Both the position numbers and the translations under genes were made by a program. The notes below the pieces were generated by a model. That model was not told the origin of the DNA, made no database searches, and worked only from the letters and a program-made list of their open reading frames with translations. A stretch of 33,540 nucleotides of DNA from Flavobacteriaceae bacterium (GTDB lineage Bacteria; Bacteroidota; Bacteroidia; Flavobacteriales; Flavobacteriaceae), in the NCBI GenBank assembly GCA_028825365.1, contig JAPKAF010000016.1:1-33540 (forward strand). Reading direction: 5' to 3'. Of the stretch, positions 17,996 through 27,176 are shown one piece after another (position 1 is the stretch's first letter; each line of letters starts with the position of its first letter).

Positions 17996-20200
17996 TTGAA
18001 TACTAATATTTCAAACAAAACATTACAAGATTTAGAGTTTACAACAGTTTTGCAACAAGTTGCGGAACATTGTATTACAGGTCTTGGTAAGAAGCGTGTT
18101 TTATCAACTGTCCCTATTATTTCTAAAAAGGAGCTACTTAAGGAGCTTAAATTAGTGGATGAATATTTATCTTCTTATGAGAGTGAAAACATAATCCCTA
18201 ACCACGGCTTTGATGATATTACTGAAAGTGTTAATCGAATAAAAATTGAGAATAGCTTTATTGAACCTGAAGCCTTTTTAAAGTTGGCTTCTACATCGCT
18301 AATAGTAAATCAACACATTAAGTTTTTTAAAAAATTTAAAATTCATTTTCCAGTATTTTTTACTGTTTCACAAAAAATAGAATTCACTACTTACATAAAT
18401 GATGAAATAAAAAATATAGTCGAAATTGGGACTGGTGTTAAGAATAATGCTTCGCCAGTATTAAAACAAATTCGTAAAGACATCAACCATGTAAGGGGTA
18501 GAATAGGAGCAAGCTTCAACAGTGCTTTATCTAAATCTATCGCTGCTGGGTTTTTGGATGACATTAAAGAAACTGTAGTAGATAATCATAGAGTTCTAGC
18601 AGTAAAAGCTATGTATAGAAAGAAAGTTTCTGGTAGTTTACTAGGTTCTTCTAAGTCTGGTAGTATTGTATATATTGCCCCACAAGCTACACTCTCATAT
18701 AGTAGGGAGTATCAAAATTTAGTATACGAGGAAAAGCAAGAAATTGTAAATATTTTACGTGATTTAACAACAATTATCCGACCTATGGTTTTTGTTTTAG
18801 AGCAGTATATTGAGTATTTAGTGCATATAGATGCAATTGGTGCTAAAGCAAAATATGCAAAAGAAATAAATGCTATTTTGCCTAAGATCTCAACAGAAAA
18901 AAGGATTTATTTTAAAAATGCTCTTCATCCTGTTTTATGGAGAAAAAATAATGAACAGAAACTACTAACGATCCCGCAAACCATAGAGCTAAATAATAAA
19001 CAGCAAATTATTGTAATATCTGGGCCAAACGCAGGTGGTAAGAGTATAGCTTTAAAGACTGTTGGTTTATTACAAATAATGTTGCAAAGTGGTATTCTAA
19101 TTCCTGTTGGTGAACACAGTGAAACTTATATTTTCAAAAACATACTTACTGATATAGGAGATAATCAATCTATTGAAAATCAATTGAGTACTTATAGCTA
19201 TCGTTTGAAAAACATGCGCTCTTTTCTTAGAATGTGTAATGAAGAAACTTTGTTTTTAATTGATGAGTTTGGTACGGGTTCCGATCCAGAATTAGGTGGA
19301 GCTTTAGCTGAGATTTTCTTAGAAGAATTTTATAACAATGGAGCTTTTGGAATTATAACTACTCACTATTCAAATTTGAAAGTGCTAGCAAATGAGTTGG
19401 ATAATGTTACTAACGCAAATATGCAGTTTGATGAGGGTTCTTTAGAGCCATTGTATAAGTTACTTATTGGTCAGGCTGGTAGTTCTTTTACTTTTGAAGT
19501 AGCTCAAAAAAACGGAATTCCTTTTAGTGTAATAAATAAAGCTAAAAAGCGTGTTGAGACAGACAAAATTAGATTAGATAAAACTATTTCTAAACTGCAA
19601 AAAGAAAGAAACAGATTACATAAAAACTCTGATAGTCTTGAAAAACAAAAAGCTAAAGGGCAGGAGCATTTAGATAGTCTACAAGAAAAAGAATTTAAAA
19701 TACAAGCTAAGTTAGCAGGTTTTCAAGAGTTGTATGATAGTAATCAGAAAATGCTATCTCTTGGCAGGAAGTTAAATGAATTATTAAATAAATACTTTCA
19801 AACTAATAATAAAAAAGAATTTACAGCTAATTTTAACAAGTGGATCGAAGAAGAAAAAGTAAAGCGAGCCAAAAAAATCCTTGAAAAAGCAGGCTCAAAA
19901 TCTCAAAAAAAGAAAGCAAAGATTGTAGAAAAACAAATGCAGCAAGTTATTGAGAAAGTTGAGAAAGAGGTATTGAAGAAAGTAGTTCAGGTCAGAAAAA
20001 ATAAAAAAGTAATTGCAGCTAAAGTTATTAAACAAAGAGCTGAATATGTATACAAAATAAATGATCGTGTTAGAGTTTTAGAATCAGACTCAGTAGGGAC
20101 TATTGATAGTATAGACAAACAAAAAGTGACTATTAATTATGGTTTTTTCACGACAAAAACAACTATTGATAAACTAGAGCTAGTTGAAGCTATTAAATAG
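17996..20200 (+). CDS. mutS2: MutS2-family DNA-binding ATPase lacking a C-terminal Smr domain (TTG start)
   Basis: 734 aa; 'LEFTTVLQQVAEHC', Walker A 'GPNAGGKSIALKTVGLLQ', 'LIDEFGTGSDPELGGALAE', 'TTHYSNLKV'; ends after a KOW-like region with no LDLHG motif. Confidence 0.9.
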   Translation: MNTNISNKTLQDLEFTTVLQQVAEHCITGLGKKRVLSTVPIISKKELLKELKLVDEYLSSYESENIIPNHGFDDITESVNRIKIENSFIEPEAFLKLASTSLIVNQHIKFFKKFKIHFPVFFTVSQKIEFTTYINDEIKNIVEIGTGVKNNASPVLKQIRKDINHVRGRIGASFNSALSKSIAAGFLDDIKETVVDNHRVLAVKAMYRKKVSGSLLGSSKSGSIVYIAPQATLSYSREYQNLVYEEKQEIVNILRDLTTIIRPMVFVLEQYIEYLVHIDAIGAKAKYAKEINAILPKISTEKRIYFKNALHPVLWRKNNEQKLLTIPQTIELNNKQQIIVISGPNAGGKSIALKTVGLLQIMLQSGILIPVGEHSETYIFKNILTDIGDNQSIENQLSTYSYRLKNMRSFLRMCNEETLFLIDEFGTGSDPELGGALAEIFLEEFYNNGAFGIITTHYSNLKVLANELDNVTNANMQFDEGSLEPLYKLLIGQAGSSFTFEVAQKNGIPFSVINKAKKRVETDKIRLDKTISKLQKERNRLHKNSDSLEKQKAKGQEHLDSLQEKEFKIQAKLAGFQELYDSNQKMLSLGRKLNELLNKYFQTNNKKEFTANFNKWIEEEKVKRAKKILEKAGSKSQKKKAKIVEKQMQQVIEKVEKEVLKKVVQVRKNKKVIAAKVIKQRAEYVYKINDRVRVLESDSVGTIDSIDKQKVTINYGFFTTKTTIDKLELVEAIK

Positions 20201-20332
20201 TTTTATTGTTTCCCTTATTTTTTCTTAATAAATGTTAAATAATTGTTAATAAAGTTTTGATGTTTTTTTTTTAAAATAGAAAATGTGGTTTTATTTTAGC
20301 TAATCAAATACATTAATCAAAACTCATATATA

Positions 20333-23300
20333 ATGAAAAAAACAACTATTTTTTTACTCATGTTTATTACAAGTGCGATCTCATTCTCACAAGTAACTAC
20401 ATCTGGTATAAAAGGAAGTATCTCTGACGAGACGAATTCCGAATTACCTGGTGCAAATGTTATAGCTGTGCACAATCCAACAGGGACTACCTATGGAGCA
20501 GCTACTAATATTGATGGAAGATTTAATTTAGTAAACCTTAGAGTAGGTGGACCTTACACAATTACTGTTAGTTATGTAGGATACAAAGACCAAACTTTTA
20601 CTGATGTCTTTCTTAATTTAGGTCAAGCAGAAAGTGTGTCACTAAGTTTAGTTCCAGACTCGGAACAACTTGATGCAGTAGTAATTCAAGGAAATACATC
20701 AAGAAGTGTGTTTAGCAGTGGAAGAACTGGTGCTGAAACTAGTGTTGGTCGTAGAGAGTTAACTACTCTTCCTTCTATTTCTAGATCTGCAGCAGATTTT
20801 ACAAGACTTGAACCTACAGCTAGTAATGGATCTTTTGGAGGTCGTAATGATCAATTTAATAATTTCTCTTTAGATGGTGCAATATTTAACAATCCTTTTG
20901 GATTAGATGCTGCAACTCCTGGTGGGCAAACGGATGCTCAACCAGTTTCTTTGGATGCAATAGATCAAATCCAAATATCTACAGCTCCTTATGATGTTAC
21001 TCAATCTGGATTTACAGGAGCAACTGTGAATGCTGTTACAAAAAGTGGATCTAATGAACTGAAAGGAACTGTTTATAATTTTATGAGAAATGAAAATTTC
21101 ACAGGATCTAAAATTAATGGGGAAGATGTTTTTGTTCCAAACTTATCACAATCTCAAAGAGGTTTTAGTGTAGGTGGACCAATTATAAAAAATAAATTAT
21201 TTTTCTTCACAAATTTTGAGCAAGATGATAGAGAAGATTTAGGTCAATCATGGTTACCTAATAGAGGTACTGGAGCGATTAATGAATCTAGAGTTGATGA
21301 AAGTGATTTAATATTAGTTCAAAATACTTTATTGGGTATTGGATATGATCCTGGTGCTTATGAAGGTTTTAATCATAAAACTGAATCAACGAAAGGAATA
21401 TTTAAATTAGATTGGAATATCAATGAAAAGAACCAATTAGCAGTTATATATAACTGGTTAGATGCTTCAAAAGATAAGCCAGCTCACCCAACTGCTTTAG
21501 GCTTTAGAGGGCCTAATGCTTCGGTTTTACAATTTCAAAATTCTGGTTACCAAATTAATAATAAATTAAATTCTGTTCAGGTAGAGTTAAATTCATCTAT
21601 TTCTGATGCAGTATCTAATAAATTTCAAGCTGGATATACGCATTTTGAGGACTTTAGAAATCCAATGTCTTCTCCTATGCCAGCAATTACTATTCAAGAT
21701 GGAGCAGGATCAAACTATATTATAGCAGGTCATGAGCCATTTTCAATAAACAATGTATTGGATCAGAAAGTTTTCCAATTTTCAAATAATCTAACTTATA
21801 CAAAAGCAAACCACACTTATACACTAGGTTTCTCTTTTGAAAAATTTGAATTTGATAATTCATTTAATTTAGGTACTTACGGTTATGGTAATGAAAATGG
21901 TTATGTAGGCGCATTTGGAGCTTTTGCTTCAGTTGGAGACTTTGTAGCTGCTGGAAATAATGGTTTATTAGCGGAAGCATTAGCGAACGCTCAAGGAGTT
22001 GCAGATGCAGATACTTGGTCATTAGCTGAAACAAATGTTGGTCAATTAGCATTTTACTTACAAGATGAAGTAGATGTGAATGAAGATTTCAAATTAACTT
22101 ATGGTATAAGATTTGATAAGCCTTTATACTTTGATACTGCTGAAAAAGCAGGAGATGTTATAGCTGGGACTGGTGATTATGCACCAAACACTCCTTATAT
22201 CAATCCTAACAGTGGCAATACACAGTTATTGGATAATACTCAAATGCCATCTAGTTCATGGTTAATCTCTCCTAGAGTTGGATTTAACTATGATGTTAGT
22301 GGTGATAGTACTATGCAATTAAGAGGTGGATCAGGATTATTCTCTGGTCGTATTCCTTTTGTTTGGTTAGGAAACCAAATAGGGAATCCAAACTGGTGGT
22401 TCCACCAAATGGTTGACCCTGATTATAAGTACCCACAAGTTTGGAGAACAAATTTAGGACTTGATCGTAAGTTGGATAATGGACTAATCTTAACTGCAGA
22501 TGTATCTTATTCTAAGGATACAAATGGAGCTCATGTTCAAAATTGGGGTTTAACAACTCCTTCAGGAACTTTAGGTGGAGTTGATAATAGACCTGTTTAT
22601 ACTGCTGCTGATCATGTTTTAGTGAACGGTGATGGATTAGGTTTCGGAGCTCAAGCTAATGGTTATGTGTTTAGTAACTCGGACAAAGGTAGAATTTGGA
22701 ATGTAGCTTTTAAAGCTCAAAAAACTTTTGAAAATGGTTTATACACTAGTTTCGCTTATAGTTATTTAGATTCTAAAGATGTTAATTCAATCGAAGCTGA
22801 GATTACAGGTGATGCCTTTGCATTTAACCCTGTAGTTGGAGATGCTAATGCAGATGTTTTATCATACTCTAAGTATGGTGATTCACATCGTTTTATTGGT
22901 GTAGCTAGCAAAAACTGGAGTTATGGTGATGACGATAAGTGGGGTACAACAATTTCAACTTTCTTTGAATATAGTAGAGGAGGAAGATTTAGCTATACTT
23001 ATGGTGGAGATATTAATGCTGACGGTTCAGGTTTAAATGATTTAATTTATGTGCCAACATCTTCAGAAATTAACCAAATGAGTTTTACTGGAGCTGGTCA
23101 AGCTGCTGCATTTGATGCTTATATTAATCAAGATGATTACTTAAGTGATAGACGTGGACAGTATGCTGAGCGTTACGGTGCTTTATCTCCTTGGAGAGGT
23201 CGTTGGGATGTTAAATTTCTTCAAGACTATAATATCAAAAGAGGTAACGGAAAAACTAATACAGTTCAGTTTAGTATTGATTTCTTGAATATTGGGAACT

Positions 23301-23482
23301 TTATAAGTTCTGAATGGGGTCTGGTTCAACAACCAAATGCTGTTCAGCCAATCGGTGTAAGTGTTGATGCTGCTGGAGATCCAACCTATACTTTTAGTCC
23401 AAACCTTCAAAATACATTTGGATATGATTCTAGTTTAATGTCTAGATGGCAAATGCAATTTGGATTACGTTATATTTTCTAA
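20333..23482 (+). CDS. Oar-like TonB-dependent receptor / outer membrane protein
   Basis: 1049 aa; signal peptide, carboxypeptidase-regulatory-like domain, plug region 'DQFNNFSLDGAIFNNPFGLD', 'TKSGSNELKGTVYNFMRNENFTGSK', terminal 'MQFGLRYIF'. Confidence 0.9.
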   Translation: MKKTTIFLLMFITSAISFSQVTTSGIKGSISDETNSELPGANVIAVHNPTGTTYGAATNIDGRFNLVNLRVGGPYTITVSYVGYKDQTFTDVFLNLGQAESVSLSLVPDSEQLDAVVIQGNTSRSVFSSGRTGAETSVGRRELTTLPSISRSAADFTRLEPTASNGSFGGRNDQFNNFSLDGAIFNNPFGLDAATPGGQTDAQPVSLDAIDQIQISTAPYDVTQSGFTGATVNAVTKSGSNELKGTVYNFMRNENFTGSKINGEDVFVPNLSQSQRGFSVGGPIIKNKLFFFTNFEQDDREDLGQSWLPNRGTGAINESRVDESDLILVQNTLLGIGYDPGAYEGFNHKTESTKGIFKLDWNINEKNQLAVIYNWLDASKDKPAHPTALGFRGPNASVLQFQNSGYQINNKLNSVQVELNSSISDAVSNKFQAGYTHFEDFRNPMSSPMPAITIQDGAGSNYIIAGHEPFSINNVLDQKVFQFSNNLTYTKANHTYTLGFSFEKFEFDNSFNLGTYGYGNENGYVGAFGAFASVGDFVAAGNNGLLAEALANAQGVADADTWSLAETNVGQLAFYLQDEVDVNEDFKLTYGIRFDKPLYFDTAEKAGDVIAGTGDYAPNTPYINPNSGNTQLLDNTQMPSSSWLISPRVGFNYDVSGDSTMQLRGGSGLFSGRIPFVWLGNQIGNPNWWFHQMVDPDYKYPQVWRTNLGLDRKLDNGLILTADVSYSKDTNGAHVQNWGLTTPSGTLGGVDNRPVYTAADHVLVNGDGLGFGAQANGYVFSNSDKGRIWNVAFKAQKTFENGLYTSFAYSYLDSKDVNSIEAEITGDAFAFNPVVGDANADVLSYSKYGDSHRFIGVASKNWSYGDDDKWGTTISTFFEYSRGGRFSYTYGGDINADGSGLNDLIYVPTSSEINQMSFTGAGQAAAFDAYINQDDYLSDRRGQYAERYGALSPWRGRWDVKFLQDYNIKRGNGKTNTVQFSIDFLNIGNFISSEWGLVQQPNAVQPIGVSVDAAGDPTYTFSPNLQNTFGYDSSLMSRWQMQFGLRYIF

Positions 23483-23500
23483 GATTATTAAAATTAAGTA

Positions 23501-23534
23501 AAAAAAAAGCACCCATTACGGGTGCTTTTTTTTT
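23501..23534. terminator. Bidirectional intrinsic terminator
   Basis: A-run, AGCACCC-ATTAC-GGGTGCT hairpin, T-run, between convergent genes. Confidence 0.9.
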
Positions 23535-23552
23535 ACATTTTTTTTAACTTTA

Positions 23553-24050
23553 TTATTTTACCGGCAATGAGAATTGTTTCCATAAAACAATTTTATTGTC
23601 AATAATATAATACTGCTCGTGTATTTCTCTTACAAGACTGTCTCCAGATTTAACATTGAAACTTGCTTGTACGTGTTCACCACCCATACTAGGATCGAGA
23701 TCTACAGAATATGCGCTAATAAAATCCCAATCAGTATTGCTATTTTGTTCATCAGTACTGATTTTATTGATAAAATCAGTTGTGTTGTTTACGAATTTAC
23801 CGTCTCTGAAATAAAACTTTGCAGTATCAGCAAAAAACTTTCTCATTTCTGAGTAGTTTTGTTTTGACCAAAATTTGTCTAAATCTACTACTAGATCTAC
23901 TGCTGTATCGGTACCTAAGTGCCATTTGTAAATTTCACCATTATCAGACCAGCTAGTAAAGCCAATCGCTCTATCATTAGGTTTTGTATCACATGAGAAA
24001 TTTAGAGATACCATGATAACTAGTATTGTCGCTAATTTAATGTTTTTCAT
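23553..24050 (-). CDS. Lipoprotein with SnoaL/NTF2-like domain
   Basis: 165 aa; lipobox 'NFSC'; 'FWSKQNYSEMRKFFADTAKFYF...VREIHEQYYIIDNKIVLWKQF'. Confidence 0.65.
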   Translation of the reverse strand: MKNIKLATILVIMVSLNFSCDTKPNDRAIGFTSWSDNGEIYKWHLGTDTAVDLVVDLDKFWSKQNYSEMRKFFADTAKFYFRDGKFVNNTTDFINKISTDEQNSNTDWDFISAYSVDLDPSMGGEHVQASFNVKSGDSLVREIHEQYYIIDNKIVLWKQFSLPVK

Positions 24051-24156
24051 AATATTAGTTTTTTTTTAAGTTTTTTCAAAAATACAATCTAATATTGCTA
24101 TTTTTCTATAATTATTTTATTATTGATTATGAATATTAATTATAATGTTTTAACTT

Positions 24157-25365
24157 TTACTTTAATGTAAAAGTTAAACCTGCATTATCTTCAAGTCTTT
24201 TTAGTAAGGAATCACCCATAGCCACAGATGGGGTTATTACTCCGTTATAAACAGTTAAATCATCTTTTGCTAGGCAAATTGCTGATTCGGCAAGCATTTT
24301 GGAAGTTGATCCATAACCTGGATCCATATCTCCTATAACTCTTGCTATCCTTTGTCTATCGTCCTTAGTTTTTATAAAAAATTTAAGATTGAAGTAGCCG
24401 TTTTCTCTTTGTGTTTTAGTAGGTCCCTGTCCTGGGTTTGGTAGCATTGCATTTGCTATTTTCTTCAACATTGAATTAGGTTTAGCTGCAACAAAAATTA
24501 ATGGTATAGCGCTTAAATATCCTCTTATCTTCCCTTTAAACCCCTTTCCTGAAAGAGTTGCTTCACTATAACTAAAATCTGTTCCATATGAAAAATTAGT
24601 TAATGCATTACTTCGTCTAACCACTTTGGTATTAATAGATGCCATAACAAATGGACCTATCCAATTTTTTGATATTTTATCAAAGACTACTTTCATAAGA
24701 TCTTTTTTGTCTTTTCCAGTTTGTTGACCCTCTGGATTTAATCCGTATGGGTTAGATAATATTTTATAGATACCTTTATCTTTGTAAGATTCCTCGATTA
24801 CATTGCTTAGACTAGCGTATGTTCCACCACTTATTCCTCCTTTAATCCCAGCAACGCGCATGTCTATGCTTTTAATTGCTAGATTGTTTTTCTTTAATTC
24901 TCTGTTGATGAAGTAGACTCCCATGTCCGATGGAATTGAGTCAAATCCACAGGTATGTACAATTTTTACTTCATTTTTTTGAGCAGAATCATGATGTTTA
25001 GTAATCATTTTATGCATCCATTGTACTTCTCCAGCTAAATCACAATAATGGGCTTTATTGTCGATGCATGATTTAACGAGCTTAGATCCATATTTTGCAT
25101 AAGGCCCAACAGTTGTACATATTACTCTTGTATTTTTTGTTAATTCATTCAAGCTGTCTATGTCATCACTATCTGCTATTAAAATGGGAATAGTATTATT
25201 TGCAAATTTTTCTCTTATTTGTTTAAGCTTATTAAGGTCTCTTCCGGCCATAGCCCATTTTAAATCACTTCCTTTTTTAGTATAATTTTGATATATATAC
25301 TCGCAAACTAATCTACCAGTGAATCCACTAGCGCCCCATACTACAACATCATATTTTTTACTCAT
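24157..25365 (-). CDS. Saccharopine dehydrogenase-like NAD(P)-binding oxidoreductase (trans-acting enoyl reductase type)
   Basis: 402 aa; 'YDVVVWGASGFTGRLVCEYI', 'WAMAGRDLNKL', 'VICTTVGPYAKYGSKLVKSCIDNKAHYCDLAGE', 'HTCGFDSIPSDMG'. Confidence 0.9.
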   Translation of the reverse strand: MSKKYDVVVWGASGFTGRLVCEYIYQNYTKKGSDLKWAMAGRDLNKLKQIREKFANNTIPILIADSDDIDSLNELTKNTRVICTTVGPYAKYGSKLVKSCIDNKAHYCDLAGEVQWMHKMITKHHDSAQKNEVKIVHTCGFDSIPSDMGVYFINRELKKNNLAIKSIDMRVAGIKGGISGGTYASLSNVIEESYKDKGIYKILSNPYGLNPEGQQTGKDKKDLMKVVFDKISKNWIGPFVMASINTKVVRRSNALTNFSYGTDFSYSEATLSGKGFKGKIRGYLSAIPLIFVAAKPNSMLKKIANAMLPNPGQGPTKTQRENGYFNLKFFIKTKDDRQRIARVIGDMDPGYGSTSKMLAESAICLAKDDLTVYNGVITPSVAMGDSLLKRLEDNAGLTFTLK

Positions 25366-25368
25366 ATT

Positions 25369-25683
25369 TTATTTTTTTAAATTATTCCATAAATTTTTCC
25401 AATCCTTTTCTTTGAAATCCTGAAATTTCTTTGATTCTATTGTAGGTTCGATTTTCTCAATTGGCTTAATAATACTAATATTCTCTAAATCTAGGTAAAA
25501 TAATTTATTTATATCTAACTCTAACACATGAGCCATTTTTAGTCCAAGTTCTAGACTAGGTTTGTATCGATATCTTTCAATAGAAATTATAGTTTGTCTA
25601 CTAACTCCTACTAAATCTGCTAATTCTTGTTGGGTTAAGCTTCTTTTTTGGCGCTTCTCTTTAATTGAGTTTTTTAATTTCAT
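25369..25683 (-). CDS. XRE/Cro-type HTH transcriptional regulator
   Basis: Start moved from 25731 to ATG at 25683 (MKLKNSIKEKRQKRSLTQQELADLVGVSRQTIISIERYRYKPSLELGLKMAHVLELDINKLFYL). Confidence 0.92.
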   Translation of the reverse strand: MKLKNSIKEKRQKRSLTQQELADLVGVSRQTIISIERYRYKPSLELGLKMAHVLELDINKLFYLDLENISIIKPIEKIEPTIESKKFQDFKEKDWKNLWNNLKK

Positions 25684-25687
25684 ATAC

Positions 25688-26137
25688 CTATGATGTTCTA
25701 TATAAGTATAGTTGATACGAAGATTTAACAATTGAAACTCCTGTAATCACTATTAAAAGAATAAATATTATTGAATCATCAAATTCTAAACCATTATTTT
25801 TAAAAGAGTTTCCGTCTAAATAATGTCCAATTATCCAAAATAAACAAATGTTATAAATTAAATAACTTAGTTTATATGTTTTAGAGCTTATTAAATAATC
25901 TCTTTCATCTTTAATTATTTTTCTCTTAAATTTTATCTCTAAGAGTGCGTAGGTTGTAGTAAAAAATATGATACTAAATATCATAACTTGAATTACTTTA
26001 CTTATAACTTCAGAATTAGTTAGATGGTTAATACTGTTGTTGTAAAAGAATGGCAAAAAAATAATTATAAACAATATAGAAAATACTATATCTATAATGA
26101 TGTAGATTTCTTTTTTTGAAATATTAATTGATGTCAT
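25688..26137 (-). CDS. Membrane protein with KDERD motif (DUF2178-like)
   Basis: 149 aa, about 4 TM; 'KIIKDERDYLISSKTYKLSYLIYNICLF'; next to XRE regulator. Confidence 0.6.
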   Translation of the reverse strand: MTSINISKKEIYIIIDIVFSILFIIIFLPFFYNNSINHLTNSEVISKVIQVMIFSIIFFTTTYALLEIKFKRKIIKDERDYLISSKTYKLSYLIYNICLFWIIGHYLDGNSFKNNGLEFDDSIIFILLIVITGVSIVKSSYQLYLYRTS

Positions 26138-26555
26138 GACTATTTTTTTGAATTATTCTTAAAATAAGCATACCTATTCTACAAACTGCGAATGTAAAAA
26201 GTCCAAAAAGAGGGGATAAAAGTCCGACTTTAATACCTCCAGCTAAAATTGCAGGTTCTGCATTTCCAGATGCTTCGATCGCATCAAAGCCTGAGATTAA
26301 ACCTAAATACCCTCCCAAGAATCCAAGGGTTAAACCTAAAATGCTACTATCATTAATTAGTCTTAGCATTTTATTAGATAGGCTTGGGTTGGTTTTAATA
26401 TTTATAAAACCTCTTAATGTAAAATAAATAGATAGTAAAAAACAAATAAGAATTAATGACATAAACAATGCGCCACCCTCTAAAAATCTATTCAATAATG
26501 TTGCTCCTAATAATCCTGTAATTATTGCCATAATTCTAATTGTTTTTAGTTTCAT
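26124..26555 (-). CDS. Small MotA/TolQ/ExbB-like membrane protein
   Basis: 143 aa; 'GLTLGFLGGYLGLISGFDAIEASGNAEPAILAGGIKVGLLSPLFGLFTF' resembles ExbB/MotA core; 14-bp overlap with downstream gene. Confidence 0.55.
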   Translation of the reverse strand: MKLKTIRIMAIITGLLGATLLNRFLEGGALFMSLILICFLLSIYFTLRGFINIKTNPSLSNKMLRLINDSSILGLTLGFLGGYLGLISGFDAIEASGNAEPAILAGGIKVGLLSPLFGLFTFAVCRIGMLILRIIQKNSHDIN

Positions 26556-26569
26556 TGATTAATAATAAT

Positions 26570-26585
26570 GTAAAGTTTGTTTTAC
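26570..26585. promoter_or_regulatory. Candidate XRE operator site 1, GTAAAGTTTGTTTTAC
   Basis: Imperfect palindrome; 14/16 identical to site 2; covers predicted transcription start of the minus-strand operon. Confidence 0.55.
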
Positions 26586-26592
26586 AAATATA
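26585..26592 (-). promoter_or_regulatory. Candidate -7 element TATATTTG for the 26555-24157 operon
   Basis: Plus-strand CAAATATA; exact TAnnTTTG match. Confidence 0.5.
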
Positions 26593-26607
26593 TGAAATAT
26601 TTATAAA

Positions 26608-26623
26608 GTAAAGCTTGCTTTAC
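26608..26623. promoter_or_regulatory. Candidate XRE operator site 2, GTAAAGCTTGCTTTAC
   Basis: Perfect 6-bp arms GTAAAG/CTTTAC; falls where the -33 region is expected. Confidence 0.55.
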
Positions 26624-26657
26624 ATAAAATGTTATTATTTTTTGTTTTCTTTGTATT

Positions 26658-27176
26658 ATGAAATATTTACTAAATTCTCATCTAGAATTAAACAGAATAA
26701 AGATTTTTGCATCCATTTTAAAAATAAACTCCTCTGATTTAAATAATCATTTTAAGGGTTGGTCAATAGCTCAGCATTTATATCATTGCTGGCTAGTAGA
26801 GGAGCTAACGGAGAATTATATTAGAAAAAAGATTCTTAACCCTAAATCTATTAATAATGTTTCTGTCATTACTTATATCCGATCTTTTTTGCTCCAGCTT
26901 TTTTTTAAATTAGGTTATAAGGTGAAAGCTCCAAAGCCAACTGCCATTTTTCCTCATACTATTGATATTAATCAGTTAAACTTGGATTGGGAGAATTCCA
27001 GAAAATCTCTAGATAATTTGATAATTATTTTACATGAAATGAAATTAGAGAAAAAAGGTTTCTTCAATCATCCTGCTATTGGACGACTAAATTTATGGCT
27101 TGTCCTTAATTTCTTAGAATTTCATCTAATTCATCACATTAAGCAAATCGATAAACTCATTACTAAAATAAATTAG
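26658..27176 (+). CDS. DinB-like four-helix-bundle protein
   Basis: 172 aa; 'GWSIAQHLYHCWLVEEL', 'PAIGRLNLWLVLNFLEFHLIHHIKQIDKL'; DinB-type spacing of histidines. Confidence 0.65.
   Translation: MKYLLNSHLELNRIKIFASILKINSSDLNNHFKGWSIAQHLYHCWLVEELTENYIRKKILNPKSINNVSVITYIRSFLLQLFFKLGYKVKAPKPTAIFPHTIDINQLNLDWENSRKSLDNLIIILHEMKLEKKGFFNHPAIGRLNLWLVLNFLEFHLIHHIKQIDKLITKIN

Noticed and set aside
21864-23410. ORFs 21864..22052 (-) and 23183..23410 (-) within the Oar-like gene
   Set aside because: Antisense frames in a well-supported receptor gene.
23619-23852. 77-aa plus-strand ORF
   Set aside because: Antisense to the SnoaL-like lipoprotein.
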